DNA from: Microcaldota archaeon
GTDB lineage: Archaea; Micrarchaeota; Micrarchaeia; Micrarchaeales; CABMGC01
NCBI GenBank assembly: GCA_021817125.1
Contig: JAKAWC010000001.1
Coordinates: 76,327 to 135,892, forward strand
Length of the DNA: 59,566 nt
Direction: 5' to 3'
The notes beneath the pieces were generated by a model, which saw only the letters and a program-made list of their open reading frames with translations, was not told the DNA's origin and made no database searches. This document shows, piece by piece, positions 51,573 through 59,537 of this stretch (position 1 is the stretch's first letter; each line of letters begins with the position of its first letter). The position numbers were made by a program, and so were the translations under genes.

Positions 51573-52094
51573 TTACCACGGTACCTTCTTTATCTTCAGA
51601 AGAAAGGCGCCAACATTTGTGGCTCTATGGAGCACCCCAGTAAGCAATACGATAAATATCAGCCCGTACAGCGTCGGCAGGTTGCCGGAGGGGTAAGCGA
51701 GCAGCAGCGCAAAGATGAGGAAGAGGTATGAGTCCATCCAGAAGTGGCTGTGGCTGGCGCTTGTGCCCCATCGCCTCTTGATGAAGCTTCCGAGCAGGTC
51801 TCCGATATGCGCGCCAATGCTCATCAGGATTCCTATCACGAGCATCCATGGCAGGAAGTATCCCTCTATCGCTGACATCAGGAAACCACACGCCAGTCCC
51901 CCGATAAGGCCCCTCCAGGTCTTGTTCTTCCCGAAGATAGGCCAGCCCATGAACTTTCTGCCGCCGTCCATCGGCCGTCCGACTTTCTTGAACAGCCAGG
52001 TGCCCCCGAAGACCACCGGCAGGCCATTGGTCACGTAAGCCGGCCAGATGTAAATTATAGGATAAACGAACGTGTTGTAAATGAACGGATCCAT
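51573..52094 (-). CDS. carS: CDP-archaeol synthase
   Basis: Transfers CMP from CTP to unsaturated archaeol phosphate in archaeal lipid synthesis. A 173-residue protein with about five membrane helices: the N-terminal YPIIYIWPAYVTNGLPVVFG, the FGKNKTWRGLIGG motif, and IGILMSIGAHIGDLLGSFIK (the metal-binding Asp) with KRRWG are CarS features. ATG 52094 is four bases after the alaS stop, so it is the last gene of a nuclease-alaS-carS operon; a longer frame to 52175 overlaps alaS and was rejected. Confidence 0.92.
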   Translation of the reverse strand: MDPFIYNTFVYPIIYIWPAYVTNGLPVVFGGTWLFKKVGRPMDGGRKFMGWPIFGKNKTWRGLIGGLACGFLMSAIEGYFLPWMLVIGILMSIGAHIGDLLGSFIKRRWGTSASHSHFWMDSYLFLIFALLLAYPSGNLPTLYGLIFIVLLTGVLHRATNVGAFLLKIKKVPW

Positions 52095-52098
52095 CGAG

Positions 52099-54762
52099 TC
52101 ACACCAGGATCTTTCCTTCCGCAGCCTTCTTCGACCCGCCTCCCTTGAAGCCGGTCCTAATCCTGCTGTGCACAAACTCTATCGCGCCTGTCGGTGCGTG
52201 GTCTCCGGCTATACAGACGACATCCCCCTCCTTGTTGCGGAGAAGCACCACGCTCTTCTTGTTCTTCTCGGTCACTGTCGATGCAATGCTCCTCAGCATC
52301 TCTCTCGGAAAGTCGAGCGTCTCATTGACCTCTTCTCTATCCCCGAGTTCTTTTGCTATGCTTTGCGCAACAATCTCCCTGTACTCGACGGTCTTCTTGT
52401 ACAGCTGGTTCTTCTCATCAAGCGTCCGGGCGAGTGCCTCGTGCACCTTCAGTCGCTCCACATTGAGCTCCTTTCCGCTCTTGTCAAGCTCTGAATGCTC
52501 CTTCCTGAAGTAGTCCAGCGCAGCAAGCCCGGCAACGAACTCTATCCGGTCAATGCCGTCGTGCGGCCTTGAGGTATCGATTATCTTTATTAGCCCAACC
52601 ACACTCTCCTGATGTACTGCGTGCAGGCCGCCGCATGCCTCCGCGTCTATGGTGTTGCCGTTCTTGTCCTCTATCGCGATTATCCTCATCTCCCTCGCCG
52701 GCACCCCGTGCCCCTGATAGATGGAGAAGCCGTACTTGTGCTCTGCCTTTCCGCGTTCCATCTCGTAGGCGTTGACCTTTATCCCGTTGATCACCCAGCT
52801 GTTAACCTGGTCCTCAAGCGCCTTTATCTCCTCAAGCGTGAGCTTGTCATAGTGGCCGACGTCTATGTGTGCCCTCTCCTGGTACTTCCTCGCGCCCTCC
52901 TGCCAGGCATGCTTGCCGAGTATCTTTCTTGCAGCCGCGCTTATCAGGTGCGTCGCAGTGTGGTGCGCGATAAGCCTCTTTCTCCTATCGACGTTGACCT
53001 TCGCCTCCACCGTTGCCCCTGCCTTGAAACGCTTCGGTTCTGCAAGGACGTGGACGATTGCACCACCGACCTTCTGAACGTCGACCACGTGCGCGCCATC
53101 CAGCATCCCGTGGTCAGGATCCTGACCTCCCCCCTCGGGATAGAACGGCGTCCGGTCAAGGACCACATACTTGTCCTTCGAGTAGACGACTTTCGCATTG
53201 GCATCTTCCGCGAAGTCGTAGTAGAGCTGTTTTGTCGGCTTTATCGTGTCCGGGAGGACAAGGTCAAGCTTCTTCTGCTTCTCTTTTCTTGCATAGTCTC
53301 CTTCGACTATGCTGCCATAGGCGTTCTCTGGCAGTTGCAGCTCCACATTCTTCGACTTTGCAATGTCCGCGATGAATTCGGGCGTCACGCCGTTGCTCTC
53401 ATAGAGCGTCCTGAGCTGCTTTGGCTCAATTGCGCTTGACTTAGCGAGAAGGCCTTCCACGATCTTCCTCCCGTTTTCCTTGCTCTTGATGTACCGCGCC
53501 TTCTCCACTTCCACCACTTTCGCGAATATGTCATGGCTGTCCGAGAGCTCCGGAAAGAGCGGCTTCAGGTCTGCAGCAATCAGGTCCGCCGCTTCGCTCA
53601 TGGTGAACTCAAGCTTGTACTTCTCCATGAAGTCCAGTGCCCTCCTCAGGATGATCCTGAGATTATATCCTCCGCCCATGTTCGACGGCAGTGCGCCGTC
53701 GCTTATCGCGAATAGCAGCGTCCTCGTGTGGTCAAGGATTGCGTACACTGCCTGCATTGGCTTTATCTTGTTCTGATAATCGTGCTGCGACACTCCGATG
53801 AACTTCAGCAGCTCTTTCTCCTTCTCATGGATGTTCTTGACCTCGTCAACATTGAGCTCCCCTGCGACAATGGCAAACTTCCCGAACGCCTTGGAGTCGA
53901 ACTCGAAGTGTATCCTGTGTTTCAGCTTCTCGAGGACGTTGTGGAACACTGCTTCATATGCCGTGTCGAAGCCCGTTGCATACCAGAGCTGCCTGTCGAA
54001 TCCCCAGCCGACGTCCACTACCTTTCCTTCCAGCTCGCCTATTTTGCCACCAGCATACTCGAACTGCGTGAATACATTGTTGCCAAGCTCGATCCCTTTT
54101 GAGAAGAACTCCAGCGAAGGGCCGAATTCCGAGAAGTCTCCCATCGCCCAGACATCCTCGTGGTAGACTACCTCCTCCTTCTTGATTCCAAGCACCTCGG
54201 TCAGGTACTTGTAGTTGAGCTCAATCGTCCTGTCCCTCCAGTAGCCGTGCTTCGGGTAGTCAAAGGCATGCTGCCCCGCCATCATAAAGCTGGTGAAATG
54301 CCCTCCGGTAACCCCAATATTTTGAATATCGCCAAACCTTAGGCATATCTGAGGCACCACCAGCGGGTTCGCACTATACTCAAAAGACATCCTGCCGTTC
54401 TCTATCCTCTGGAAGTCAAGGATGCTGGCTATGTTGAAGTAGAGGTCCTGCCTCCACCTGCTGACCACCGGATACCGGTCTATGACTGCATGTCTGTTCT
54501 TCTTGAAGAACTCGGCGAACCTCTTCCAGTGGTCGGTGTAGTTTATTGGTGTCGGCTTCTCCTTGAAGAACGAGTAGGTTGTGTGCGCAGAGTCCTCGCA
54601 GACATCCCTGTCCACAGCGCTCCAGAAGTTCATCCCGCAGACTTTGCACGTGTGCCTACTGAAGCCCTCCTGCTCGAATATCTTGGTGCCGTAATATTTC
54701 TGGTACTCTTTTGCGAACTCCTTCCTCAGTTCCGGCTTCGAAAGCATGTTCGGATTAAGCAT
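52099..54762 (-). CDS. alaS: Alanyl-tRNA synthetase, archaeal type
   Basis: The N-terminus has the archaeal zinc insert CKVCGMNFWSAVDRDVC, then the class II catalytic domain (GGHFTSFMMAGQHAFDY). The editing domain has HTATHLIS (HxxxH) and CGGLHA (CxxxH), so mischarged Ser/Gly is removed. The C-terminal DHHA1-like region ends SRIRTGFKGGGSKKAAEGK. Length about 887 is typical of the archaeal form. The start is ATG 54762; GTG 54768 abuts the stop of the upstream nuclease. Confidence 0.97.
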   Translation of the reverse strand: MLNPNMLSKPELRKEFAKEYQKYYGTKIFEQEGFSRHTCKVCGMNFWSAVDRDVCEDSAHTTYSFFKEKPTPINYTDHWKRFAEFFKKNRHAVIDRYPVVSRWRQDLYFNIASILDFQRIENGRMSFEYSANPLVVPQICLRFGDIQNIGVTGGHFTSFMMAGQHAFDYPKHGYWRDRTIELNYKYLTEVLGIKKEEVVYHEDVWAMGDFSEFGPSLEFFSKGIELGNNVFTQFEYAGGKIGELEGKVVDVGWGFDRQLWYATGFDTAYEAVFHNVLEKLKHRIHFEFDSKAFGKFAIVAGELNVDEVKNIHEKEKELLKFIGVSQHDYQNKIKPMQAVYAILDHTRTLLFAISDGALPSNMGGGYNLRIILRRALDFMEKYKLEFTMSEAADLIAADLKPLFPELSDSHDIFAKVVEVEKARYIKSKENGRKIVEGLLAKSSAIEPKQLRTLYESNGVTPEFIADIAKSKNVELQLPENAYGSIVEGDYARKEKQKKLDLVLPDTIKPTKQLYYDFAEDANAKVVYSKDKYVVLDRTPFYPEGGGQDPDHGMLDGAHVVDVQKVGGAIVHVLAEPKRFKAGATVEAKVNVDRRKRLIAHHTATHLISAAARKILGKHAWQEGARKYQERAHIDVGHYDKLTLEEIKALEDQVNSWVINGIKVNAYEMERGKAEHKYGFSIYQGHGVPAREMRIIAIEDKNGNTIDAEACGGLHAVHQESVVGLIKIIDTSRPHDGIDRIEFVAGLAALDYFRKEHSELDKSGKELNVERLKVHEALARTLDEKNQLYKKTVEYREIVAQSIAKELGDREEVNETLDFPREMLRSIASTVTEKNKKSVVLLRNKEGDVVCIAGDHAPTGAIEFVHSRIRTGFKGGGSKKAAEGKILV

Positions 54763-54768
54763 AATCAC

Positions 54769-55635
54769 TCACTGTTGCCACCATACTGTGCATTCCTTTC
54801 CGAAGAACTTGCAGAAGTTGCATTTCCACTTCTCCTTTTCAGGCACAGGCTCTGCATTCCGTTCCCCGTTCCAGTACTTCATAGCGTATACGAGGTCTTG
54901 GTTTATTAAATTATCCTCGTACTTGACACCGATGTTGGCTATCTGCGAGCCGCTGTACCTGTCCAGGTAGTGCAGTTCCAGGTTATCGCTTAGCTCGGGC
55001 AGGGACTCTATCTCGGAGAACATCACCCGATAAAGCTCCTCTGCGGTCCGCAACCCGTCCTTTATGCCGAGCGCATTGAGTTCCCTCTCGAACTGCTCGG
55101 ATAGCTTAGCCCTCCGTATCCCGTAAGCCGCGTCCAGGTTCTCGAAAGTGTACCTCTTCGCCTTAATGTCGCCTATCATCTTCCGGTACAGCATCACCTG
55201 CACTATGTGAGGTCTTGTGGACTCCGGGTTCACGGGCTTGGGGGACTCCCTGGTCTTGTTCTCTATGACTACGACCTTGCCATCCTGTATACGCATCTCG
55301 TCTATCACGCCGCTGATCCTGTAGCCGTTGACGCTGCCATAGATCCTGAATTCCCTGCAGAGCTTCTTCGTTTTCAGGCTCTTCAGGGACATAACGTTCT
55401 CGTACGCCGTCTTGTACATAGTGTCTGCGTACGTGACCGGTTCTATGATCAGCGGGATGTACGCTTCCTTCTGCAGCGCCTCGTGCACCTGCCGGCCCTT
55501 GAACATTTCCTTGGTGTATCTCTTGCCGTAGATGTAGTTGTCCTGCATCTGCAGCTCACACCAGAATTGTGAGGCGATATCTGTGGCTGATATGCTAGCC
55601 TTGCCCAATTTCTTAAGTACGTTAGGCCTATCCAT
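54769..55635 (-). CDS. Exo5/Cas4-like PD-(D/E)XK nuclease with Fe-S cysteines
   Basis: A RecB-family nuclease. GRQVHEALQKEAY is the helix with the conserved His; GVIDEMRIQDGKVVVIENKT is the D...E-x-K core (PD-(D/E)XK), followed by HIVQVMLYRKMIGD. One Cys near the N-terminus (FWCELQ) and three at the C-terminus (KWKCNFCKFFGKEC) form the four-cysteine 4Fe-4S pattern of exonuclease V and Cas4. No cas gene or CRISPR array is near, so a repair role is more likely than adaptation. Start ATG 55635; it overlaps alaS upstream signals. Confidence 0.85.
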   Translation of the reverse strand: MDRPNVLKKLGKASISATDIASQFWCELQMQDNYIYGKRYTKEMFKGRQVHEALQKEAYIPLIIEPVTYADTMYKTAYENVMSLKSLKTKKLCREFRIYGSVNGYRISGVIDEMRIQDGKVVVIENKTRESPKPVNPESTRPHIVQVMLYRKMIGDIKAKRYTFENLDAAYGIRRAKLSEQFERELNALGIKDGLRTAEELYRVMFSEIESLPELSDNLELHYLDRYSGSQIANIGVKYEDNLINQDLVYAMKYWNGERNAEPVPEKEKWKCNFCKFFGKECTVWWQQ

Positions 55636-55752
55636 TGCAATCACAGGAAGCGAATAGAGTGTCAGACCGCCTATCTATCGTCATCGCAGAAGCTCAGCGA
55701 TTACCTCTATCATCATACGCTTTTTATTTGTTAACTAAGGATTAATAACGCT

Positions 55753-56400
55753 ATGCACATCCTCGACAGGTATGATCTGTTCATCTTCGACTGGGACGGC
55801 ACTCTTGTGACGACGCCCACTTTCGACGTCATAACCAAACGCATCAAGCCTAGGTACAACATGACGTTCATAAAGCGGCACAAGAGGTATTACCTACGGC
55901 AGACGGTGGAGAACGTGAAGCTTGAGAAGCAGGAGGCTGCAGAGCACAGCTTCTTCTCCTCTCTGTACGACATATTCTCCCTATTCTACAAGCCGAAGCT
56001 GAAGCCCTCTACCGTCGACATTCTCAAGCTGCTCAAGGCGAGACACAAGAAGGTTGTGATATTCAGCGACGCCAAGCAGTACCGGCTGACCAAGGAGGTC
56101 CACGACCTGGGCGTCGCAAAGTACGTAGATTACCTCCTGAGCTCGGAGTCGATACGCTCATTCAAGCCCAGCCCGCTGGGATTGGAGTTCATCATACGCC
56201 ACATGCGGTCCAACAGGAAGAAAGCGCTCTACATCGGAGATTTCGTATCTGATGTCATGATGTCAAAGTTCGGCGGCGTCGACGTGTGCGCCGTCGCGGA
56301 CGGCATCTCATCGTACGCGCAGCTCAAAGACACCGCGCCGAACTATGTCTTCAGGAGTCTCAAAGATATGCGGGAACACCTTCTACCATCCCGACGTTAA
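55753..56400 (+). CDS. HAD-superfamily phosphatase
   Basis: HAD motif I FIFDWDGTLV at residue 11 (both Asp present), motif II KVVIFSDAKQ, motif III FKPSPLG and motif IV ALYIGDFVSDVMMSKFGGVD. A helical cap lies between motifs I and II with many basic residues. It belongs to the phosphoglycolate-phosphatase-like group; the substrate is unknown. TATA CTTTTTATTTG (55719-55729) precedes ATG 55753. Confidence 0.88.
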   Translation: MHILDRYDLFIFDWDGTLVTTPTFDVITKRIKPRYNMTFIKRHKRYYLRQTVENVKLEKQEAAEHSFFSSLYDIFSLFYKPKLKPSTVDILKLLKARHKKVVIFSDAKQYRLTKEVHDLGVAKYVDYLLSSESIRSFKPSPLGLEFIIRHMRSNRKKALYIGDFVSDVMMSKFGGVDVCAVADGISSYAQLKDTAPNYVFRSLKDMREHLLPSRR

Positions 56401-56498
56401 TGTATATTGGAGTAAATGAATATTTTCTTCTATTTAAGAATGTTTCGATAGCTTTAAATATCTGAAATCCGATAGTAGTCAGTTACAGGGGTGGGGAA

Positions 56499-56678
56499 AT
56501 GAAGTCGCAGATCTACGTGTGGAATGGGGAGACTGGGAAACAGAAGATGCCAGCATATATACGAGTACGGGCAGCTATTAGGCAGCCTAGGCTCATGCCG
56601 CGAATGGGGATTCCCGGCAAGGCCGTAGCGGCTTCAGTTGTCGTCTCTGGCATAGTGGCTTCGCTCTTGGGGATTTGA
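56499..56678 (+). CDS. Small membrane protein, 59 aa
   Basis: A basic N-terminal 40 residues (MKSQIYVWNGETGKQKMP, many Arg) followed by one C-terminal hydrophobic helix (KAVAASVVVSGIVASLLGI). It has a strong TATA element AGCTTTAAATATC (56451-56463) and a GGGGTGGGG purine-rich site before ATG 56499. It is predicted to be tail-anchored. Confidence 0.62.
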   Translation: MKSQIYVWNGETGKQKMPAYIRVRAAIRQPRLMPRMGIPGKAVAASVVVSGIVASLLGI

Positions 56679-56791
56679 CAGGTCCCCCTTTCACATTTAA
56701 TCGAAAAAGGGCATACTATTATAAAGTATAAGTATCATAGAATACTCACGTAGTAATGCGGTAAAACGCTAATTCTACAGAGGAAAACAAC

Positions 56792-57148
56792 ATGAGAGAT
56801 GAAGGAAGAATGGACCGTGGCCCAAGAGGGTCTTACGGCGGAGACAGAGACAGACGCGGAGGCGGAATGAAGCCAAACTATTTCCTGCCAAAGCCCGTAA
56901 AGGTCGGTGACGTAGTTAGCGTCACGATAGAAGCGGTCGGATCAAAGGGAGACGGAATCGCGAAGAAGGACGGTTTTGTGATCTTCATAAAAGACGCAAA
57001 GCAGGGCCAGACGGTATCTGTCAAGATAACCGACGTGCGCGCAAGGTCTGCAATCGGCGAGATCACTGGTGAAGCACCAGCGGCAGAAGCTGCTGCGGCT
57101 GCACCGGCATCTGACAACCCAGACGACGCATCGGACGAAGAGCAGTAA
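56792..57148 (+). CDS. TRAM-domain RNA-binding protein
   Basis: An N-terminal Arg/Gly-rich stretch (RMDRGPRGSYGGDRDRRGGG) is followed by a TRAM domain at about residues 35-92 (VKVGDVVSVTIEAVGSKGDG, then FVIFIKDAKQGQTVSVKIT), as in archaeal stand-alone TRAM proteins that bind RNA and can act as RNA chaperones. An Ala/Asp/Glu-rich acidic tail ends it. The RGG start and acidic tail are unusual additions. A TATA element ATTATAAAGTATAAG lies at about 56717-56731. Confidence 0.88.
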   Translation: MRDEGRMDRGPRGSYGGDRDRRGGGMKPNYFLPKPVKVGDVVSVTIEAVGSKGDGIAKKDGFVIFIKDAKQGQTVSVKITDVRARSAIGEITGEAPAAEAAAAAPASDNPDDASDEEQ

Positions 57149-57164
57149 TTGCCCTGAAGTGCGG

Positions 57165-57200
57165 ATTTAATTTTTTATTTTTATCTATTTCTATTTGTTT
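57165..57200 (+). terminator. T-rich terminator after the TRAM gene
   Basis: A run of T-rich sequence (57167-57200, including six consecutive T) follows the TRAM stop by about 18 bases, typical of archaeal oligo(T) terminators. Confidence 0.65.
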
Positions 57201-57298
57201 TCAAGTCGGTTTAGCCGCAGGCTTGCGCACCGTCCCAGCAAGCTCGATATATGCTCCGAGAGACTGAGTCCCATCTTGTGGATAGCTTCAAATCCCAT
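57191..57298 (-). CDS. Possible 35-aa amphipathic peptide
   Basis: ATG 57298 opens a 35-codon frame (MGFEAIHKMGLSLSEHIS, then LLGRCASLRLNRLENK) on the minus strand downstream of tRNA-Ser. A TATA-like CTTTTTATGATT (57358-57369) lies on the minus strand about 60 bases upstream. It ends inside the T-rich region. The rest of the 57149-57372 stretch shows no gene. The evidence is weak. Confidence 0.3.
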   Translation of the reverse strand: MGFEAIHKMGLSLSEHISSLLGRCASLRLNRLENK

Positions 57299-57372
57299 AA
57301 TCTCGCCTATACGGATCTACTCTGCAAGGACTATTCCTGTTGCTCTGACTATTCAGAATCATAAAAAGAGTA

Positions 57373-57479
57373 CGCTGGAGGCGGGAATCGAACCCGCAGA
57401 GGCATTTCTGCCAAACAGCTTAGCAGGCTGCCGCCCTTTGGTGTGTCTGCAAGCAGACATTCCACTAGGCGACTCCAGC
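57373..57479 (-). tRNA. tRNA-Ser (GCT) with an expanded D-arm
   Basis: Acceptor GCTGGAG pairs with CTCCAGC; discriminator G. The anticodon stem GCAGC/GCTGT surrounds CTGCTAA, anticodon GCT. The variable arm is GGCA-GAAA-TGCC and the T-arm GCGGGTTCGATTCCCGC. The gene is 107 nt, about 20 longer than usual for Ser; the surplus lies in the D-loop and forms a perfect TGTCTGC/GCAGACA hairpin (57444-57459), closed by TGG/CCA. It is either a non-canonical intron or a permanent D-loop insertion. No canonical bulge-helix-bulge fits. Confidence 0.9.
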
Positions 57480-57507
57480 ATTGTCAAGCCCCTCGCCTTT
57501 GCTAGAA

Positions 57508-57815
57508 GCGAAGTGCAGCAGAGCCAGCTTTGCACGGTGCGAGCATGCAGGGTTGACTGCACCTCTGCTCGGTCCCGTATCCTCAGAGCATAGCTTTCTG
57601 TACGCCATAGTACACGACATACTAAAGCTATATACTTAGGGTTGCTCCTTCCGGCCTGGCCCGGTTCATACATGAAGCCACCACCGAAGGCGAAACGTCG
57701 TCGCTTCGATGCAGGCCCTGCATACTTGCAAGGCACTCGGCTGGCATGCGGCTCGCCTGAAGGGGATTTGCGAAAAGGGAAACCCCTAGCTTCCCGACCT
57801 TCTGCTGCAGATATA
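57508..57815 (-). ncRNA. Signal recognition particle RNA (7S/SRP RNA)
   Basis: The S-domain core GGGCCAGGCCGGAAGGAGCAACCC is readable in two parts: GGGCCAGGCC, then GGAAGGAGCAACCC with the GGAA tetraloop and AGCAA asymmetric loop bound by SRP54. Ends pair: TGCAGCAGA (5', complement of 57801-57809) with TCTGCTGCA (3', complement of 57514-57522). Helix 5 pairs ATGCAGGG with CCCTGCAT and TGCATC with GGTGCA. An Alu-like hairpin AGGGGTTT/AAATCCCCT lies near the 5' end. The length of about 305 nt is right for archaea. Two extra hairpins sit between helix 8 and the 3' strand of helix 5 (about 57556-57640). Confidence 0.88.
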
Positions 57816-57826
57816 GTTGCCGCACT

Positions 57827-57839
57827 ACTCTTAAATATC
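57827..57839. promoter_or_regulatory. Shared TATA element for SRP RNA and aIF2-beta
   Basis: CTCTTAAATATCT reads as TATA on both strands. It is about 20 bases before the SRP RNA 5' end (minus) and about 35 bases before the aIF2-beta CTG (plus). Confidence 0.5.
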
Positions 57840-57870
57840 TACCCTTCCAATATCCTACAAGGGTGTATTC

Positions 57871-58281
57871 CTGGGCAATTACGAAGAGCTCTTAGAGAAA
57901 GCATTTTCCAAGCTTCCCTCCCTTTCCGAGGAGAAGCAGGACTTCAAGATACCGGAGGCGGACTCGCTCGTGCAGGGCAGCAGGACGATAATCAAGAACT
58001 TCTCGCAGATAGTCCAGGTGGCCAGAAGGACGCCAGACGAACTGGCAAAGTACCTCACCAAGGAGATAGCCGTGCCGGTGAGCATGGATGACACCAAGCT
58101 CGTCATAAACGGGAAGGTCGCCGCCAGCGTGCTCAACGCGAAGATACAGAAATACTTCGAGGCATACGTGATCTGCAAGGAGTGCCACAAGCCGGACACC
58201 CACGTGGGCGGAACGGACCGAGGCTACATAACCATAGTCTGCGAGGCGTGCGGCGCAAGGTACACGGTGAAGCATTATTAG
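57871..58281 (+). CDS. Translation initiation factor aIF2 subunit beta, apparent CTG start
   Basis: Part of the heterotrimeric factor delivering initiator tRNA. From CTG 57871 the frame reads GNYEELLEKAFSKLPSLSEE, the conserved N-terminal helix of aIF2-beta, then the alpha/beta core (GSRTIIKNFSQIVQVARRTP) and the zinc ribbon (CKECHKPDTH and CEACGARYTV). The length from CTG is 136 aa, the family size. No ATG, GTG or TTG occurs in frame before the GTG at 57970, which would delete the N-terminal helix. GGGTG at 57861-57865 is a plausible ribosome-binding site. Confidence 0.93.
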   Translation: MGNYEELLEKAFSKLPSLSEEKQDFKIPEADSLVQGSRTIIKNFSQIVQVARRTPDELAKYLTKEIAVPVSMDDTKLVINGKVAASVLNAKIQKYFEAYVICKECHKPDTHVGGTDRGYITIVCEACGARYTVKHY

Positions 58282-58288
58282 TGATTAG

Positions 58289-58597
58289 ATGGGATTCTAC
58301 AGAAGACCGCAGGAAGTCGTGCACAGGCTGCCGCTGCCGAAGGACGATGAGAAGCTCGGCATAGTGGCCAGGGCGCTCGGCGCCTCGAACTTCGCGGTCT
58401 TCTGCAACGACAAGCTCGAGCGCGTCTGCATAATACCAGGCAGGCTCAAGCGCAGGTTCTGGCTCAAGGAGGGCGACCTCGTGCTGGTGAAGCCGTGGGT
58501 CGTGCAGAGCGACAAGAGGGGCGACGTCATCTGGAGGTACAGCATAATGGACAGGCAGAAGCTCAAGGAGAAGGGCTTCACTGTCCCCGAGCTATGA
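58289..58597 (+). CDS. Translation initiation factor aIF1A
   Basis: An S1-like OB-fold factor that binds the ribosomal A site during initiation. Residues 20-90 show the fold: LGIVARALGASNFAVFCNDK, RVCIIPGRLKRRFWLKEGDL and VLVKPWVVQSDKRGDVIWRY. Length 102 is typical. It begins seven bases after aIF2-beta, an operon of initiation factors. Confidence 0.96.
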   Translation: MGFYRRPQEVVHRLPLPKDDEKLGIVARALGASNFAVFCNDKLERVCIIPGRLKRRFWLKEGDLVLVKPWVVQSDKRGDVIWRYSIMDRQKLKEKGFTVPEL

Positions 58598-58601
58598 CTA
58601 T

Positions 58602-59537
58602 TTATACTGGCCCTGTATACTGGCTTGACCAAGCACTCGAATAAACTACATTGGTAGCTGCGCCGTTGTTGAGGTCTCCCGAGTAGTCGTTTGCGTTGCC
58701 GTTGAGCGGCCACCATCCTACGAGGTTCTGCGGTCTGACCGGGGCTCCACCTATGCCTTCCGTATATAATGCCTGGACTTCACCTGCAGACAAAGAGGCA
58801 TTGTATAATTGTATATTTGAAAGACCGCCAGTGAAGTACCCCCCGTCAATGCCTGCGCCACCAATAGTTGCGATTGCACCGCTATTGACCAGACTCAGCG
58901 ATGGCACTGATGTTTCGGGTGTGTTGGTTCCATCTACATAAATTAAGGCGTTGCCAGTTGCAGCGTAAGTGAGTGCGAAGAAATGCCAATGCCCATCATC
59001 TATGACTAAGCTTGAGCGATAGTCTGTACATACTATGGAAAATCCGACACTATTCGTACTAAGATAGTCGCCAACTATAAACCCGTTTGTGCAGCCTCCG
59101 CCCCCGCCAAGATCCTGAAAGAACGTGCCTATCCCAGTCTGTGGCGTAGATGTTTCGAACCATCCGCTCACTGTGAATGGCGGATTATTACTTGTAAAGA
59201 AAGTCGAAGCAGGAACTGTAGCAGAAATCGACGAGCCAGCAAAGGTGCCTACATACTCCGGCAGCTGTCCGTTGCAGAGTCCCTGTAGGGATATATCCTC
59301 AATGGTTCCTGGGCCATACGGTCTTATCACCTGGCATGCTCCGGGTTGCGCTCTTGGTGCGAAGTTGTTTGTATTGAACACGCCTAGCTGGAAGAGCGCA
59401 CCCAGAACGACAGCGATGATTAGTATCGCCCAGCCGTAGGTCATCAGACTTAAATGTTCGATTCCTGTGTAAAGCATTAGCGCCGCAACAAGTAAGAGAT
59501 GTTGCGGCGTAATGATGTTCGGTGTTAAAATGAACAT
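58602..59537 (-). CDS. LamG-domain surface protein with pilin-like N-terminal helix
   Basis: The segment EHLSLMTYGWAILIIAVVLG near residues 28-48 is like the EYLMTYGWAILII helix found in archaeal type-IV-pilin-like surface proteins. After it come a Cys-containing linker and a concanavalin/LamG beta-sandwich (about residues 85-300: FTVSGWFETSTPQTGIGTFF, DDGHWHFFALTYAATGNALI, ending VGWWPLNGNANDYSG). It probably sits in or on the cell envelope and binds carbohydrate. ATG 59537 is preferred over 59552 because TATA CTTATATTTT (59554-59563) is only two bases from the latter. The upstream region is outside the window. Confidence 0.82.
   Translation of the reverse strand: MFILTPNIITPQHLLLVAALMLYTGIEHLSLMTYGWAILIIAVVLGALFQLGVFNTNNFAPRAQPGACQVIRPYGPGTIEDISLQGLCNGQLPEYVGTFAGSSISATVPASTFFTSNNPPFTVSGWFETSTPQTGIGTFFQDLGGGGGCTNGFIVGDYLSTNSVGFSIVCTDYRSSLVIDDGHWHFFALTYAATGNALIYVDGTNTPETSVPSLSLVNSGAIATIGGAGIDGGYFTGGLSNIQLYNASLSAGEVQALYTEGIGGAPVRPQNLVGWWPLNGNANDYSGDLNNGAATNVVYSSAWSSQYTGPV

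Noticed and set aside
54769-55635. CRISPR-associated Cas4
   Set aside because: The four-cysteine PD-(D/E)XK layout fits Cas4, but no repeat array, cas1 or other cas gene is in the window, and the gene is in an operon with alaS and carS.
57440-57463. Canonical bulge-helix-bulge intron in the D-loop of tRNA-Ser(GCT)
   Set aside because: The hairpin has a symmetric 2x2 internal loop rather than two 3-nt bulges on opposite strands, so a standard intron cannot be claimed.
57359-57736. 125-codon minus-strand frame
   Set aside because: It covers the tRNA-Ser gene and most of the SRP RNA, both of which have strong structural support.
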